A stretch of DNA of 33,846 nucleotides from a bacterium UBP1_UBA4783. Its GTDB lineage: Bacteria > Krumholzibacteriota > Krumholzibacteriia > Krumholzibacteriales > Krumholzibacteriaceae. The stretch spans positions 59,191 through 93,036 of the forward strand of contig DHHB01000050.1 of the NCBI GenBank assembly GCA_002403075.1, in the 5' to 3' direction. The notes under the pieces are model-generated. The model was not told the origin of the DNA, searched no databases, and saw only the letters and a list, made by a program, of their open reading frames with translations. Shown piece by piece: positions 7,434 through 15,279 of this stretch; the stretch's first letter is position 1; each line of letters starts with the position of its first letter. A program made the translations under genes and the position numbers.

Positions 7434-7886
7434 ATGCTTCGATGCGTGGTCGTCGACGACGAGGCCGGAGCCGTCGAGGTGCTCCGCGGCTACATCGCGC
7501 GCACGCCCGGACTCGCGGCGGCGGCTTCGTTCCGGAGCGCGGTCGACGCGCAGGCGTGGCTTTCGACCCACGAAGCGGATCTCGCGTTTCTCGACATCGA
7601 CATGCCGGATCTCGGCGGGCTCGAGCTCGCCGGGCTCGTCGACCGCCGGCGCACCGCGGTCGTGTTCTGCACGGCGTACGCGCAGTACGCCGCCGAAAGC
7701 TACGAGCGCGACGCGGTCGATTACCTCCTGAAACCGGTCGCCTTCGAGCGTTTCCTCAGGGCGGTCGCGAAGGTCCTCGCCCGGCGCGACGGATTCGCGC
7801 CCTCCCCGCCGGAGCGCGGCGGCCCGGCTCCGCGCGAGCTTTTCGTGAAGAGCGGCGCCAAGATCCACCGGCTCGATCCGCGCTAG
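7434..7886 (+). CDS. LytTR-type response regulator, receiver-domain portion ending at a premature TAG
   Basis: 150 residues from ATG 7434. A complete CheY-like receiver domain is visible: the acidic pair VVDDE (Asp8, Asp9), phospho-acceptor Asp54 in FLDIDMP, Thr80 in VVFCTAY and Lys100 in YLLKPV. A Pro-rich linker and the first strand of a LytTR domain (LFVKSGAKIHRLDPR) follow. TAG at 7884-7886 then stops translation. The same frame continues for 86 codons with the rest of the LytTR domain. A normal protein would be about 237 residues. TAG is an ordinary stop in this window (for example at the ends of groES, nadC and panC), so recoding is unlikely. A GAG-to-TAG change would fit, since LytTR domains usually carry Asp or Glu there. 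It is either a sequencing error, a real nonsense mutation, or a truncated receiver-only protein. Confidence 0.85.
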   Translation: MLRCVVVDDEAGAVEVLRGYIARTPGLAAAASFRSAVDAQAWLSTHEADLAFLDIDMPDLGGLELAGLVDRRRTAVVFCTAYAQYAAESYERDAVDYLLKPVAFERFLRAVAKVLARRDGFAPSPPERGGPAPRELFVKSGAKIHRLDPR

Positions 7887-8147
7887 ATCCTGTGGATCGA
7901 GAAGGACGGCCACTACGTCGTGTTCCACACCGCGTCCTCGGAGCTCGTCTCGCGCATGAACATGGACGAGCTTCTCGAGAGCCTTCCCGCCACCGATTTC
8001 GTCCGCGTGCACAAATCCTACGTCGTCGCCGTCGGCAAGATCGACACGATCGACCGCGACTTCGTCGAGATAGCAGGGCGCGACATCCCGATAGGGGAGA
8101 GCTTCCGGAGCGCGCTCCTGCGGCGCGTCCGCACCGCGGGCGATTGA
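7887..8147 (+). pseudogene. in-frame remainder of the LytTR DNA-binding domain, cut off by the TAG
   Basis: 86 sense codons follow the TAG without a frame change and end at TGA 8145-8147. The translation (ILWIEKDGHYVVFHT, then LESLPATDFVRVHKSYVV and DIPIGESFRSALLRRV) is the rest of a LytTR domain: the IE box, the F-R-V-H-K-S-Y-V-V core and the last helix. No good ribosome site precedes the internal GTG at 7920, and a product starting there would lack the first LytTR strands. Codon use matches the neighbours, so decay is recent or only apparent. As sequenced, the regulator is split exactly between receiver and DNA-binding parts. Confidence 0.75.
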
Positions 8148-8149
8148 GG

Positions 8150-8178
8150 TTCACACATCCCCGAACATCGGCTACAAT
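8150..8178 (+). promoter_or_regulatory. putative sigma-70 promoter of the GuaA-like gene
   Basis: TTCACA (8150-8155), a 17-base spacer and TACAAT (8173-8178), each hexamer one base off consensus. It begins three bases after the response-regulator stop and predicts transcription from about 8185, leaving a GC-rich 5' leader of about 84 bases before the start codon. I recognise no riboswitch in that leader. Confidence 0.6.
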
Positions 8179-8268
8179 GGCGGCTCCCGGGATCCGGCCG
8201 GCGGAGGAGTTCCGTCGCGCGCCGCCGCGCGCCGCTTCCGGCGAACGACCCTTCAAGGAGGTCCCCGC

Positions 8269-9231
8269 ATGATACACGAGATCACTCTCAAGGAGCTCGA
8301 CACCGCCCGCTTCATCGACGAGCAGGTCGCCGCCGTCAAGGCGGCGGTCGGAGACGGCACGGCGATCAACGCCCTCTCGGGCGGGGTCGATTCCTCGGTC
8401 GTCACGATGCTTGGCCACCGCGCCCTCGGCGCGAGGCTCCGGACGATCTTCGTGCAGAACGGCATCATGCGCGAGGGGGAGCCGGCGCGCGTCTCGGCGC
8501 TGTTCCGGAAGCTCGGCGTCGAGGTCGAGGTCGTCGACGCCGCGGACGAGTTCTTCGCGGCCCTTCGGGGCCTCGTCGATCCCGAGGAAAAGCGCGAGGC
8601 GATCACGCGGACGTTCTATAAAAAGGTCTTCGGCCGCGTCGTCCGCGAGAGCGGGGCCAGGTACCTGCTTCAGGGAACCATCCTCACGGACGTCGACGAG
8701 ACGGTCGCCGGGATCAAGCGGCAGCACAACGTGTTCGAGCAGCTCGGCATCGATCCCGAGAAGGCGTTCGGCTACAAGATCCTCGAACCGCTCATCCGGC
8801 TCCGCAAGGACGGCGTGCGCGCCGTCGGCCGGGCCCTCGGCCTTCCGGAGGAGCTCTTCGGCCGCATTCCGTTCCCCGGCCCCGCGCTCGCCGCCCGCGT
8901 CATCGGCGAGGCGACCCCCGAGCGGATCGCGCTCGTCCGCAAGGCGACCGCCGTCGTCGAGCGGATCCTCGGCGGCGCTCCGGTGTTCCAGTACATGGCG
9001 ATCCTTCACGGGGACCGCGTGACGGGCATGCGCGACGGAAAGCGCGATTACGGGCATCAGATCGAGATCCGCTGCTGGGACAGCGTCGACGCGCGCGTCG
9101 CGTCGCCGACCAAGCTCCCGTGGGATACGCTCGAAAAGCTCTCCGTGGAGATCCTTCGCGAGGTGCCGGGGGTCGTGAGCGTCACCTACAACATCGCCCC
9201 CAAGCCGCCGTCGACGATCGAGGCCGTTTGA
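8269..9231 (+). CDS. standalone GMP synthase-type PP-loop ATPase (GuaA C-terminal-like), divergent
   Basis: 320 residues from ATG 8269, preceded by a consensus AAGGAGGT. The PP-loop SGGVDSS (37-43) is intact, and the length matches the ATP-pyrophosphatase plus dimerisation halves of GMP synthase. No glutaminase domain is attached, as in archaeal two-subunit enzymes. Family boxes are recognisable but altered. LLQGTILTDVDET replaces QGTIYPDVIES, IKRQHNVFEQ replaces IKSHHNVGGL, RIPFPGPALAARVIGE replaces RHPFPGPGLAVRVLGE, and the terminal KPPSTIEAV replaces KPPATIEWE. Several of these positions belong to the XMP-binding and dimer regions. It could be a GMP synthase subunit B whose glutaminase is elsewhere, or a paralogue that activates another substrate. 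No guaB is in the window. Confidence 0.75.
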   Translation: MIHEITLKELDTARFIDEQVAAVKAAVGDGTAINALSGGVDSSVVTMLGHRALGARLRTIFVQNGIMREGEPARVSALFRKLGVEVEVVDAADEFFAALRGLVDPEEKREAITRTFYKKVFGRVVRESGARYLLQGTILTDVDETVAGIKRQHNVFEQLGIDPEKAFGYKILEPLIRLRKDGVRAVGRALGLPEELFGRIPFPGPALAARVIGEATPERIALVRKATAVVERILGGAPVFQYMAILHGDRVTGMRDGKRDYGHQIEIRCWDSVDARVASPTKLPWDTLEKLSVEILREVPGVVSVTYNIAPKPPSTIEAV

Positions 9232-9276
9232 ACGGAGATTCATGCGCGCGGCGCGGCGAAACGCATAACTCATTCT

Positions 9277-9308
9277 CGCGCAATTAGTTGCGCGCCATTC
9301 TTTTCTTC
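9277..9308 (+). terminator. candidate intrinsic terminator after the GuaA-like gene
   Basis: A perfect 7-bp inverted repeat, CGCGCAA-TTAG-TTGCGCG (9277-9294), is followed by the T-rich stretch CCATTCTTTTCTT. It lies 46 bases after the GuaA-like stop and ahead of the valS promoter. The T-tract is interrupted, so it may be a weak terminator, or the palindrome may be a regulator site for valS. Confidence 0.45.
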
Positions 9309-9328
9309 CGATCTTACGTGGCTAGCCG

Positions 9329-9357
9329 TTGACCGTTTAGTATCCGTGTGTTAGCTT
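9329..9357 (+). promoter_or_regulatory. putative promoter of the valS operon
   Basis: TTGACC (9329-9334), a 17-base spacer and TAGCTT (9352-9357) lie within an unusually AT-rich 165-base gap. Predicted transcription from about 9364 gives a leader of about 33 bases to the TTG start, with AAGGAGAGG inside it. No T-box or other leader structure is recognisable. Confidence 0.5.
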
Positions 9358-9396
9358 TTAACGATTCTGTGCGCTCTCGAGGCACAAGGAGAGGTC

Positions 9397-12153
9397 TTGC
9401 TCGAAAAGGTATTCAATCCGAACGACGTGGATAAAAAGTGGTCCTCCGCGTGGCGGGAGGCCCGCGCCTTCGTCGCCGACGCCGGCTCGGCCGCGCCCGC
9501 GTATACGATCGTCCTGCCTCCTCCGAATATCACGGGATCGCTCACCGTGGGCCACGCCCTCGGCACGACCGTGCAGGACGTCCTCTGCCGGTGGAAACGC
9601 CTCACGGGACACAACGTCCTGTGGCTCGCGGGGATGGATCACGCGGGGATCGCCACGCAGAAGGTCGTCGAGCGCTCGCTTACCGAGAGAGGGATGACGA
9701 AGGACGGGCTCGGCCGAGAGAAGTTCCTCGAGGAATGCTGGAAGTGGAAGGAGAAATACCACGACCACATCGTCCGCCAGCTCGACCGGCTCGGCGCCTC
9801 GCTCGACTGGTCCCGCGAGACCTTCACGCTCGATCCCGGCGTGTCGCGGGCGGTGCGCGAGGTGTTCGTCAGGCTCTACGAGCGCGGGCTCGTCTACCGC
9901 GACCGCTACATCGTCAACTGGTGCCCCGCCTGCTTGACCGCCCTGAGCGACGAAGAGGTCGAGATGCGGGAGACGCGCGGCAAGCTCTACTACGTCGCCT
10001 ATCCGTTCGAGGACGGGAGCGGCGAGGTCGTCGTCGGCACCACGCGCCCCGAGACGATGCTCGGCGACGTCGCCGTCGCCATGAGCCCCGCCGATCCGCG
10101 CGCCGCCTCCTTCGCGGGGAAGCGCCTCGTCCTGCCGCTCACCGGCCGCGCGATTCCGATCGTGCTCGACGAGGCTGTCGATCCGGAGTTCGGCACGGGC
10201 TGCCTCAAGGTCACGCCGGCGCACGACGCGACCGATTTCGCGATCGGGCTTCGTCACAAGCTCGATCCCGTCGTCGTCATCGATCGCGAGGGGAGGATGA
10301 ACGAACTCGCGGGGCGCTTCGCCGGCCTCGACAGGAAGAAGGCGCGCGCAGAGGTTCTCGCGGCGCTCGAGGCCGAAGGGCTCCTCCGCAAGGTCGAGGA
10401 ATACGGCCATTCGATCGGCCATCACGACCGCTGCGGCACGGCGATCGAGCCGTACATATCCCGGCAGTGGTTCCTTCGGATGAAGCCGCTCGCGGAGCCG
10501 GCGATCGACGCCGTTCGCCGCGGCGACGTCGTCTTCACGCCCGAGCGCTGGCGCAACATCTACCTTTCCTGGATGGAGGGGATCAGGGACTGGTGCATCT
10601 CGCGTCAGCTCTGGTGGGGCCACCGGATCCCCGTCTGGTACTGCGCCGATTGCGGCGAGACGATCGCCGCGGTCGAGACGCCCGCGCGATGCCCGAAGTG
10701 CGGCGCCTCGAAGCTCGCTCAGGACGAGGACGTTCTCGACACGTGGTTCTCCTCGTGGCTGTGGACCTTCTCGCCGATGGGCTGGCCGGAGCGGACGAAG
10801 GATCTCGAGACGTTCCATCCGACGGACGTGCTCGTCACCGGAGGAGACATCATCTTCTTCTGGGTCGCCCGCATGATCATGGCCTCCCTCGAGTTCATGA
10901 AGGAGAAGCCCTTCTCGACGGTCTACATCACCGGCATCGTGCGCGACGCGAAGGGACGCAAGATGTCGAAATCCCTCGGGAACTCCCCCGACCCGATCAA
11001 CATCATGGACCGCTGCGGCGCGGACGCGTTCCGCTTCAGCCTCATGATGCTCTCGCCGCCGGGGCAGGACATGCTCTTCGAGGAGTCGAAGGTGGACGTC
11101 GGGAGGCATTTCGCCAACAAGGTCTGGAACGCGGCGCGCCTCGTTCTCGGTCAGGAAATAGATCTCGACGCGGCGGACGCGCCTTCGCCGGGGTCCGCGG
11201 GGGCCGCGCCGGCCTCTGGATCGATCCCGGCGCCGGCCCCGGCCGCGGTGGGATCGATCGAAGGGGAGGCGGCCGCGTATTACGCCTCGCTCTTCGGACG
11301 CGCACCCGGCGGCGGCCTCGCGCTCGGCTGGGAGGAGCGGTGGATCCTCGGAAGGCTCGAGCGCGCCGCGAGGGAATTCGAGGCGGCGATAGCCGCATAT
11401 CGGTTTGACGAGGCGGCCAGATCGGTATACGATTTCTTCTGGCACGAGTACTGCGATTGGTATCTCGAGCTCTCGAAAGCGGCCTTCCGGGAGGGGGGGG
11501 CGCGGGCGCGGGGGGCGGCCGTCGCGGCGAGGTGCGTGCTCGGCGCGGCGCTTTCGCTCCTCGAGCCGATGATGCCCTTCATCACGGAGGAGATCTGGAG
11601 CCTGCTCGCGCCGGGCCGCGGCATGCTCGCGGCGTTCCGGTTCCCCGGGGTGCCGGAGCGGTTCGCCGACGCCGGGCTCGCGGAGGAGGTCCAGTCGTTC
11701 AAGGAGATCGTGGCGACGATCCGTAATCTGCGCCAGAGCTTCAACATCCCGCCCGGCGCCGCCGTTCCGGCGGTCATCTCGTGCGAGCGCGGACGCGGAT
11801 TCGACCGGCGCCTCGAGCGGTTCCGCGAGCCGATCCGTCTGCTCGCGAAGACCTCGGAGCTCGAAATCGGCGAAGGGCTCGCGAAGCCGCCGGGGAGCGC
11901 CGCGGCGGGGCTCGCCGGAATCGACGTCTACGTGCCGCTCGCCGGCCTCGTCGATATCGAAGTCGAGAAGGCGCGCATCTCGAGGGAGCTCGAAAAGATA
12001 TCCCGCGAACGCGACAAGGTCGCCGCGCGTCTCGGCGACGCGCGCTTCGTCGAGAAGGCCCCTCCCGCCGTCGTCGCCGAGGAGCGGAGGCGTTTCGACG
12101 ACATGAGCGACCGGCGGGCTCGGATCGCTCGGATTCTGGAGGATCTCGGTTGA
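9397..12153 (+). CDS. valS: valyl-tRNA synthetase
   Basis: 918 residues starting at TTG 9397 right behind AAGGAGAGG. It is a class I aminoacyl-tRNA synthetase that charges tRNA-Val. The HIGH-equivalent is in PNITGSLTVGHALG (about residues 45-58) and the KMSKS loop is in GRKMSKSLGN (about 526). The CP1 editing region lies between them with a valine-specific GTTRPETMLGD box. A zinc-ribbon-like segment (YCADCGE, then RCPKCGAS) precedes DVLDTWFSSWLWTFS. The anticodon-binding domain starts after KVWNAARLVLG, and the protein ends in a coiled-coil arm (VEKARISRELEKISRERD). An Ala/Pro/Ser-rich insert of roughly 40 extra residues (about 592-640) separates WNAARLVLGQEID from GWEERWILGRLE, where E. coli ValS has a short linker. 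It is the first gene of a long co-directional run. Confidence 0.97.
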   Translation: MLEKVFNPNDVDKKWSSAWREARAFVADAGSAAPAYTIVLPPPNITGSLTVGHALGTTVQDVLCRWKRLTGHNVLWLAGMDHAGIATQKVVERSLTERGMTKDGLGREKFLEECWKWKEKYHDHIVRQLDRLGASLDWSRETFTLDPGVSRAVREVFVRLYERGLVYRDRYIVNWCPACLTALSDEEVEMRETRGKLYYVAYPFEDGSGEVVVGTTRPETMLGDVAVAMSPADPRAASFAGKRLVLPLTGRAIPIVLDEAVDPEFGTGCLKVTPAHDATDFAIGLRHKLDPVVVIDREGRMNELAGRFAGLDRKKARAEVLAALEAEGLLRKVEEYGHSIGHHDRCGTAIEPYISRQWFLRMKPLAEPAIDAVRRGDVVFTPERWRNIYLSWMEGIRDWCISRQLWWGHRIPVWYCADCGETIAAVETPARCPKCGASKLAQDEDVLDTWFSSWLWTFSPMGWPERTKDLETFHPTDVLVTGGDIIFFWVARMIMASLEFMKEKPFSTVYITGIVRDAKGRKMSKSLGNSPDPINIMDRCGADAFRFSLMMLSPPGQDMLFEESKVDVGRHFANKVWNAARLVLGQEIDLDAADAPSPGSAGAAPASGSIPAPAPAAVGSIEGEAAAYYASLFGRAPGGGLALGWEERWILGRLERAAREFEAAIAAYRFDEAARSVYDFFWHEYCDWYLELSKAAFREGGARARGAAVAARCVLGAALSLLEPMMPFITEEIWSLLAPGRGMLAAFRFPGVPERFADAGLAEEVQSFKEIVATIRNLRQSFNIPPGAAVPAVISCERGRGFDRRLERFREPIRLLAKTSELEIGEGLAKPPGSAAAGLAGIDVYVPLAGLVDIEVEKARISRELEKISRERDKVAARLGDARFVEKAPPAVVAEERRRFDDMSDRRARIARILEDLG

Positions 12154-13241
12154 ACGACGAGCACCAGCAAAAGCGGATCGAGTTCAGCGACATGGGTCCC
12201 GAAAGGCTCGCGGACGAGATTGCGGCCGAGCTCGAGCGCGGCCCCGCGGACGGCGGCGGGGGCGAGGCGCGAGCTCGGGAGGCCGGCGGCGGCGGGGGCG
12301 AGGTGCGACTCCGGGAGGCCGGCGGCGGCGCGCAGCCGCCCGGCGATCCCGCGAAGGACGCGGAGGGATCTCCGGGCGCGGCGGAGCCCGCCGCGGAGAC
12401 CGAGCCCAAGGGATCTCTCAGGAGCGAGGAAACGGTCGGCGAGATGCTGCTCGCCTCCCGCGAGCGCGCGGGGCAGACGATCGAGTTCATGAGCCAGGAG
12501 ACGAAGATCCCGAAGCAGATGCTCCAGTATCTCGAAACCGACAACTTCGAGGCGCTGCCGGCCAAGGTGTACGTGAAGAGCTTTCTGCGCACGTACGCCG
12601 AGGCGCTCGGACTCGACGCGCAGCACGTTCTCAGCAAGTACGAGCTGCAGACGGGCCAGACGCACCGGACGAAGGGGGATCACTGGGAGATCGAGACCGA
12701 GGTCGTCGAGGAGAAGATCCGCTCGCCGATCGCGTTTCGAAAGCTCGTCGTGCCGGCGGTCGTCGTTCTCGCCGTCGTCGTTCTCCTCGTCAAGTTCGCC
12801 GGCCGCCGTACGGACCGGGCCGACGTGCCGCAGCAGGTCGATCTCAAGGAGGAGCTCCTCGAAGGGCGGGATGCGAAGCGGACCGAGCCCCGGAAGGAGC
12901 CCGAGCGCGCCGCGGCGCCGGCGGAAACCCCCGCGGCGGCGGAGCCGATGGAGCTCACGATCACGGCGAATCCGACGGACAGCTGCTGGATCGAGCTCGA
13001 GACGCTCTCGATCGTCGATCTGCAGCCCGAGAGCGCCGTGTTCGTCTTCAACCTCCAGCCGGGCCGCTCCCGCACCTTCCAGGCGACGGAGGAGTTCCGT
13101 TTCCGGAAGATCGGAAACGCGGGCGGCGTCGTTCTCGAGCTCAACGGCGAGCGGCTCGCGAACCTCGGCAGGAGGGGGAAGGTCATCACGGATTACTCGG
13201 TGACGCGCGAAAACCTTCCGAAAGGCGCCCGCCGGGAATAG
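12150..13241 (+). CDS. rodZ: RodZ-like cytoskeletal/cell-shape protein with N-terminal extension
   Basis: 363 residues from TTG 12150, which overlaps the valS TGA (TTGA). GGAGGA seven bases upstream supports this start. The layout is RodZ-type: a cytoplasmic HTH (residues about 95-165, ETVGEMLLASRERAGQTIEF onward, with KVYVKSFLRTYAEALGLD), a basic and acidic linker, a single transmembrane helix (about 199-215, LVVPAVVVLAVVVLLVK), an Ala/Pro/Glu-rich periplasmic stretch and a DUF4115 beta domain (about 272-355, starting TITANPTDSCWIEL). RodZ links MreB to the wall elongation machinery. A Gly/Ala-rich extension of about 90 residues, with a 12-residue tandem repeat, precedes the HTH, whereas RodZ proteins usually begin with it. 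No mreB is in the window. Confidence 0.85.
   Translation: MNDEHQQKRIEFSDMGPERLADEIAAELERGPADGGGGEARAREAGGGGGEVRLREAGGGAQPPGDPAKDAEGSPGAAEPAAETEPKGSLRSEETVGEMLLASRERAGQTIEFMSQETKIPKQMLQYLETDNFEALPAKVYVKSFLRTYAEALGLDAQHVLSKYELQTGQTHRTKGDHWEIETEVVEEKIRSPIAFRKLVVPAVVVLAVVVLLVKFAGRRTDRADVPQQVDLKEELLEGRDAKRTEPRKEPERAAAPAETPAAAEPMELTITANPTDSCWIELETLSIVDLQPESAVFVFNLQPGRSRTFQATEEFRFRKIGNAGGVVLELNGERLANLGRRGKVITDYSVTRENLPKGARRE
12261..12332 (+). repeat. 36-bp tandem duplication inside the rodZ N-terminal extension
   Basis: Two adjacent 36-base units encode GEARAREAGGGG (residues 38-49) and GEVRLREAGGGA (50-61). They differ at only a few bases and keep the reading frame. Such an in-frame unit could vary in copy number between strains. 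Confidence 0.7.
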
Positions 13242-13257
13242 GGCGCCGCGGACCGCC

Positions 13258-15279
13258 ATGCCCCCATTCGAGCTCACATCGAGCTACCGGCTCACCGGGG
13301 ACCAGCCCGAGGCGGTCGAGCGTCTCGCCGCGAACGTGGCCGCGGGCCGGCCCTTTCAGACCCTCCTCGGGGTGACCGGATCGGGCAAGACCTTCACCAT
13401 CGCCAACGTCATCGAGCGCTGCGGCAAGCCGGCGCTCGTCATCTCCCACAACAAGACCCTCGCCGCGCAGCTCTACGGCGAGATGCGCTCGCTCTTCCCG
13501 CGGAACGCCGTGGAGTATTTCATCAGCTACTACGACTATTACCAGCCCGAGGCGTTCATACCGGCGACCGACACCTATATAGAGAAGGACGCCTCGATCA
13601 ACGAGGATATCGACCGGCTGCGCCTGCACGCGACCGGGTCGCTGCTCACGAGGCGCGACGTCATCGTCGTGGCGAGCGTGTCCTGCATATACGGCCTCGG
13701 TTCGCCTGAGGAGTTCGAGACGATGACCCTCTCGCTGGCCGAGGGGGAGGCGATCGGACGCGACGAGCTGCTCCGGCGTCTCGTCTCGATCCGCTACGCG
13801 CGCAACGACGCGGCCTTCGCCCGCGGCACGTTCCGCGTGCGCGGCGGGACGATCGAGCTCTGGCCGGCCTACCTCGAGGAGGCGATCCGCGTCGAGCTCT
13901 TCGACGACGCCGTCGAGCGCATCTCGACGGTGCATCCTCTCACCGGCGAGACGATCGCGCGGAGCGATCGGATGACGATCTTCCCGTCGTCGCACTTCGT
14001 CGTCGCCGGCGAACGGCTCGAGGCCGCGGCCGCCGGCATCGAGGCGGAGCTCGCCGAGCGGCTCGGAGAGCTCCGCGCGCAGGGCAAGGAGTTCGAGGCG
14101 AAGCGCCTCGAGACCCGCACGCGGTACGACCTCGAGCTGCTGCGCGAGATGGGGTACTGCCCGGGCATCGAGAACTATTCGCGGCATCTCTCCGGGCGCG
14201 CGGCGGGCGAGCGCCCGGCGACCCTCATCGACTACTTTCGCGGCGACTTTCTCGTCGTCATCGACGAATCGCACGTGACGGTGCCGCAGATCCGCGGGAT
14301 GTTCGCCGGCGACCGCAGCCGAAAGCTCACGCTCGTCGAGCACGGCTTCCGTCTGCCGTCCGCGCTCGACAACCGGCCGCTCACGTACGCGGAGTTCGAG
14401 GATCTCGTGAAGCAGGTCATCTTCGTGTCGGCGACACCCGACCGGTTCGAGCTCGAGCGCTCGGGCGGAGAGATCGTCGAGCAGATCGTGCGCCCCACGG
14501 GCCTCGTCGATCCGATGATCGAGGTGCGCCCCGTCGCCGGGCAGGTCGACGATCTTCTCGCCGAGATCCGCCGGCGCGTCGACCGCCGGGAGCGCGTTCT
14601 CGTGACGACGCTCACGAAGCGCATGTCCGAGGATCTGACCCAGTACCTCTCGGAGCTCGGCGTGCGCGTCCGCTACCTCCACAGCGACATCGTCGCGCTC
14701 GAACGGGTCGAGATTCTGCGCGACCTGCGCTTCGGCGAGTTCGACGTCCTCGTCGGCATCAACCTGCTCCGCGAGGGGCTCGATCTGCCGGAGGTTTCGC
14801 TCGTGGCGATCCTCGACGCCGACAAGGAGGGGTTCCTCCGCTCGCGGACGTCCCTCATCCAAACGGCGGGGCGCGCGGCGCGCCACATCGGGGGCACGGT
14901 CATTTTTTACGCCGACAACGTCACGGGATCGATGGCGCGGGCGATCGACGAGACGAACCGGCGCCGCGAGAAGCAGCTCGAATACAACAGCCTCCACGGC
15001 ATCACGCCGCGATCCATCGTGAAGTCGATCGACGAGGTGATGCTCTCGACCTCGGTCGCGGACGCCCGGCGGCGTCGGGATGAGAGCGCGGAGGGCGTGT
15101 ACGTGCCGGAGGGCGGAGACGATCCCGCGCTCCTCGAGAGGCTCGAGATCGAGATGAAGCGGGAGGCGGATGCGATGCATTTCGAGAAGGCCGCGAGCAT
15201 CCGGGACCGGATCGAAGAGATCCGCATGAACGCCGGGGAAAGGAGACGCGGTGGACGATCGCGAACGGCGCGTCGCTGA
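13258..15279 (+). CDS. uvrB: excinuclease ABC subunit B
   Basis: 673 residues, the usual UvrB length. It is the damage-verification helicase of nucleotide excision repair and works with UvrA and UvrC, neither of which is in this window. Visible motifs are Walker A GVTGSGKT (38-45), the beta-hairpin region YYDYYQPEAFIP with TYIEKDASINEDIDRLR, the DEAD-like box VIDESHVTVPQ, helicase motif VI QTAGRAARH, and the C-terminal UVR motif EADAMHFEKAASIRDRIEEI that contacts UvrC. The ATG at 13258 lies 17 bases after rodZ and has only a weak ribosome site, so translation may be coupled. The end overlaps nadC by 29 bases. Confidence 0.97.
   Translation: MPPFELTSSYRLTGDQPEAVERLAANVAAGRPFQTLLGVTGSGKTFTIANVIERCGKPALVISHNKTLAAQLYGEMRSLFPRNAVEYFISYYDYYQPEAFIPATDTYIEKDASINEDIDRLRLHATGSLLTRRDVIVVASVSCIYGLGSPEEFETMTLSLAEGEAIGRDELLRRLVSIRYARNDAAFARGTFRVRGGTIELWPAYLEEAIRVELFDDAVERISTVHPLTGETIARSDRMTIFPSSHFVVAGERLEAAAAGIEAELAERLGELRAQGKEFEAKRLETRTRYDLELLREMGYCPGIENYSRHLSGRAAGERPATLIDYFRGDFLVVIDESHVTVPQIRGMFAGDRSRKLTLVEHGFRLPSALDNRPLTYAEFEDLVKQVIFVSATPDRFELERSGGEIVEQIVRPTGLVDPMIEVRPVAGQVDDLLAEIRRRVDRRERVLVTTLTKRMSEDLTQYLSELGVRVRYLHSDIVALERVEILRDLRFGEFDVLVGINLLREGLDLPEVSLVAILDADKEGFLRSRTSLIQTAGRAARHIGGTVIFYADNVTGSMARAIDETNRRREKQLEYNSLHGITPRSIVKSIDEVMLSTSVADARRRRDESAEGVYVPEGGDDPALLERLEIEMKREADAMHFEKAASIRDRIEEIRMNAGERRRGGRSRTARR

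Noticed and set aside
7884..7886. TAG recoding (pyrrolysine or suppressed amber) as normal genetic code
   Set aside because: Several clear genes in the window (groES, nadC, coaX, panC, the amidase) end in TAG at their expected lengths, so TAG is an ordinary stop here. Occasional readthrough cannot be excluded.
8185..8268. Possible purine riboswitch in the leader of the GuaA-like gene
   Set aside because: The leader is GC-rich and lacks the conserved loop sequences of purine or other known riboswitches; only generic hairpins can be drawn.
9232..9396. T-box leader before valS
   Set aside because: The conserved T-box antiterminator sequence is absent and the predicted leader is only about 33 bases long.
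9358..11445. Long open frame of 695 codons on the minus strand opposite valS
   Set aside because: Its translation is Arg/Glu/Asp-rich low-complexity sequence without any family motif, and the plus strand holds an intact valyl-tRNA synthetase. Long antisense frames are an expected by-product of GC-rich codon use.
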